A DNA stretch of 6,120 bases from Clostridiales bacterium (GTDB lineage: Bacteria > Bacillota > Clostridia > Peptostreptococcales > NVVX01), in the NCBI GenBank assembly GCA_021129785.1, contig JAJOKQ010000021.1:1-6120 (forward strand), in the 5' to 3' direction. The notes under the pieces are model-generated. The model saw only the letters and a program-made list of their open reading frames with translations, did not search any database and was not told the DNA's origin. Made by a program: the position numbers and the translations under genes. Below, piece after piece: positions 5,127-6,120 of the stretch; position 1 is the first letter of the stretch; the number at the start of each line of letters is the position of its first letter.

Positions 5127-6120
5127 ATGAAAGGAATATTTTCAAAAGAGAATATCGAAAAGATTCTTGATTACGTCAGTGATGCAGTGCAAATCATTGA
5201 TAATAAAGGGAAAATAATTTATTGCAATAGAGCATCTGCAAAATTAGACGGAGTAGAGCAAAATGCTATACTAGGAAAACATGTGCTTGAAATATATCCT
5301 TCATTAGATGAGGATACAAGTACATTACTTAGAGTGATTAAAACAGGAAAAAAAATAGTTAATTTACAACAATCGTTTATTAATTACAAAGGCGAGAGCA
5401 TCACTACCATTAATTCTTCGTTTCCAATAAAAGAAGGAGAAAAAGTTGTTGGAGCAATTGAAATATCCTCTAATATTACTCAAATGAAAAAATTAACAGA
5501 AAAAGTAGTGGATCTACAAACACAGTTATATAACAGTAAAATGGGAAAGCGCAAACAAGCAAGAGGAACTGCTAAATACACTTTTTCAGACATAATAGGG
5601 AATAGTAAAGTGATGCGACAAATCAAAGAGAGGGCGATAAAGGCTTCTGAAAATTCGTCATCTGTAATTATTTATGGCGATACAGGAACAGGCAAAGAAC
5701 TAATTGTTCAAGCGATACATAATTATAGTAGTAGATTTGCTAAGCCCTTTATAGTGCAAAATTGTGCGGCGATTCCAAATACTTTATTAGAGAGCATTTT
5801 ATTTGGGACGGTCAAGGGAAGTTTTACAGGTGCGGAGGATAGAAAAGGCTTGTTTGAGCTGGCAAATGGAGGAACGCTTTTTTTGGATGAGATTAATTCT
5901 ATGCCTATAACTCTTCAAGCTAAACTGCTACGTGTGTTAGAGGACGGATTTATTCGAAGGGTAGGAGACGTAAAAACGTATGATATTGATGTAAGAATTA
6001 TTACGGCAATGAATATGAATCCAAAAGTGGCGGTTGAGAATAAATTACTAAGAAAAGATCTTTACTATAGATTGAATGTATTATCAATTAGAGTTCCTGA
6101 TTTAGTGGAAAGGCGAGAAG
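5127..6120 (+). CDS. PAS-domain sigma-54-dependent transcriptional activator, RocR-like, 3' end missing
   Basis: This is an enhancer-binding protein that would hydrolyse ATP to open sigma-54 promoters. The first 331 residues are present, and the frame runs off the window without a stop. A PAS sensor domain covers about residues 8-118 (VSDAVQIIDNKGKIIYCNRA at 17-36), followed by a short coiled linker (120-140). The AAA+ domain begins near 153 (FSDIIGNSKVM). It shows Walker A GDTGTGKE (184-191), the sigma-54 contact loop GSFTGA (231-236, serine for alanine in GAFTGA), Walker B LFLDE (251-255) and RKDLYYRLN (309-317) with the arginine-finger region. FGTVKGSFTGAEDRKGLFEL (226-245) is typical, as I recall, of the RocR-like clostridial branch. 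The DNA-binding C-terminus lies outside. GGCGGTGA precedes the ATG at 5127 with a short spacer. RocR itself controls arginine catabolism; a similar role here is inference and the ligand of the PAS domain is unknown. Confidence 0.93.
   Translation, partial: MKGIFSKENIEKILDYVSDAVQIIDNKGKIIYCNRASAKLDGVEQNAILGKHVLEIYPSLDEDTSTLLRVIKTGKKIVNLQQSFINYKGESITTINSSFPIKEGEKVVGAIEISSNITQMKKLTEKVVDLQTQLYNSKMGKRKQARGTAKYTFSDIIGNSKVMRQIKERAIKASENSSSVIIYGDTGTGKELIVQAIHNYSSRFAKPFIVQNCAAIPNTLLESILFGTVKGSFTGAEDRKGLFELANGGTLFLDEINSMPITLQAKLLRVLEDGFIRRVGDVKTYDIDVRIITAMNMNPKVAVENKLLRKDLYYRLNVLSIRVPDLVERRE

Overview
The window is AT-rich, every supported gene is on the + strand, spacing is tight, and ribosome binding sites are strong and purine-rich (AGGAGG-like). 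Promoters are sigma-A-like, and the last gene is a RocR-like sigma-54 activator. Together this suggests a low-GC, probably anaerobic Firmicute of the Clostridia type. I cannot name a species from the sequence.

Layout. (1) Positions 1-269 hold the C-terminal part of a small membrane protein resembling the DUF3784 family, interrupted by one in-frame TAA. (2) A canonical promoter with an inverted repeat across its -35/spacer drives a conserved-looking 93-residue protein of unknown function. (3) A GC-richer stretch without a start codon (about 631-780) precedes a glutaredoxin-like thiol-redox protein with a CIFC active site. (4) The gap between the glutaredoxin and the next operon holds an 87-nt inverted repeat (1061-1147). 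As + strand RNA it folds into one long hairpin in which nearly every departure from Watson-Crick pairing is a G-U wobble. (5) A four-gene operon follows: a YtrA-type GntR repressor, an ABC ATPase, and two six-helix ABC-2-type permeases whose genes overlap. It is closed by a clear intrinsic terminator. (6) A second transcription unit starts with a THUMP-domain rRNA guanine-N2 methyltransferase (YpsC/RlmL-N type). It continues into a PAS plus AAA+ sigma-54-dependent activator that runs off the window end.

How the parts work together. The GntR-ABC-permease-permease block is most simply a self-regulated ABC exporter of the Ytr/bacitracin-stress kind, with the ATPase energising a two-permease membrane unit. 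The methyltransferase is housekeeping. The PAS activator probably switches on a catabolic operon beyond the window. The most unusual element is the long wobble-rich hairpin. No gene explains it, and its substitution pattern suggests it is kept as RNA read from the + strand.
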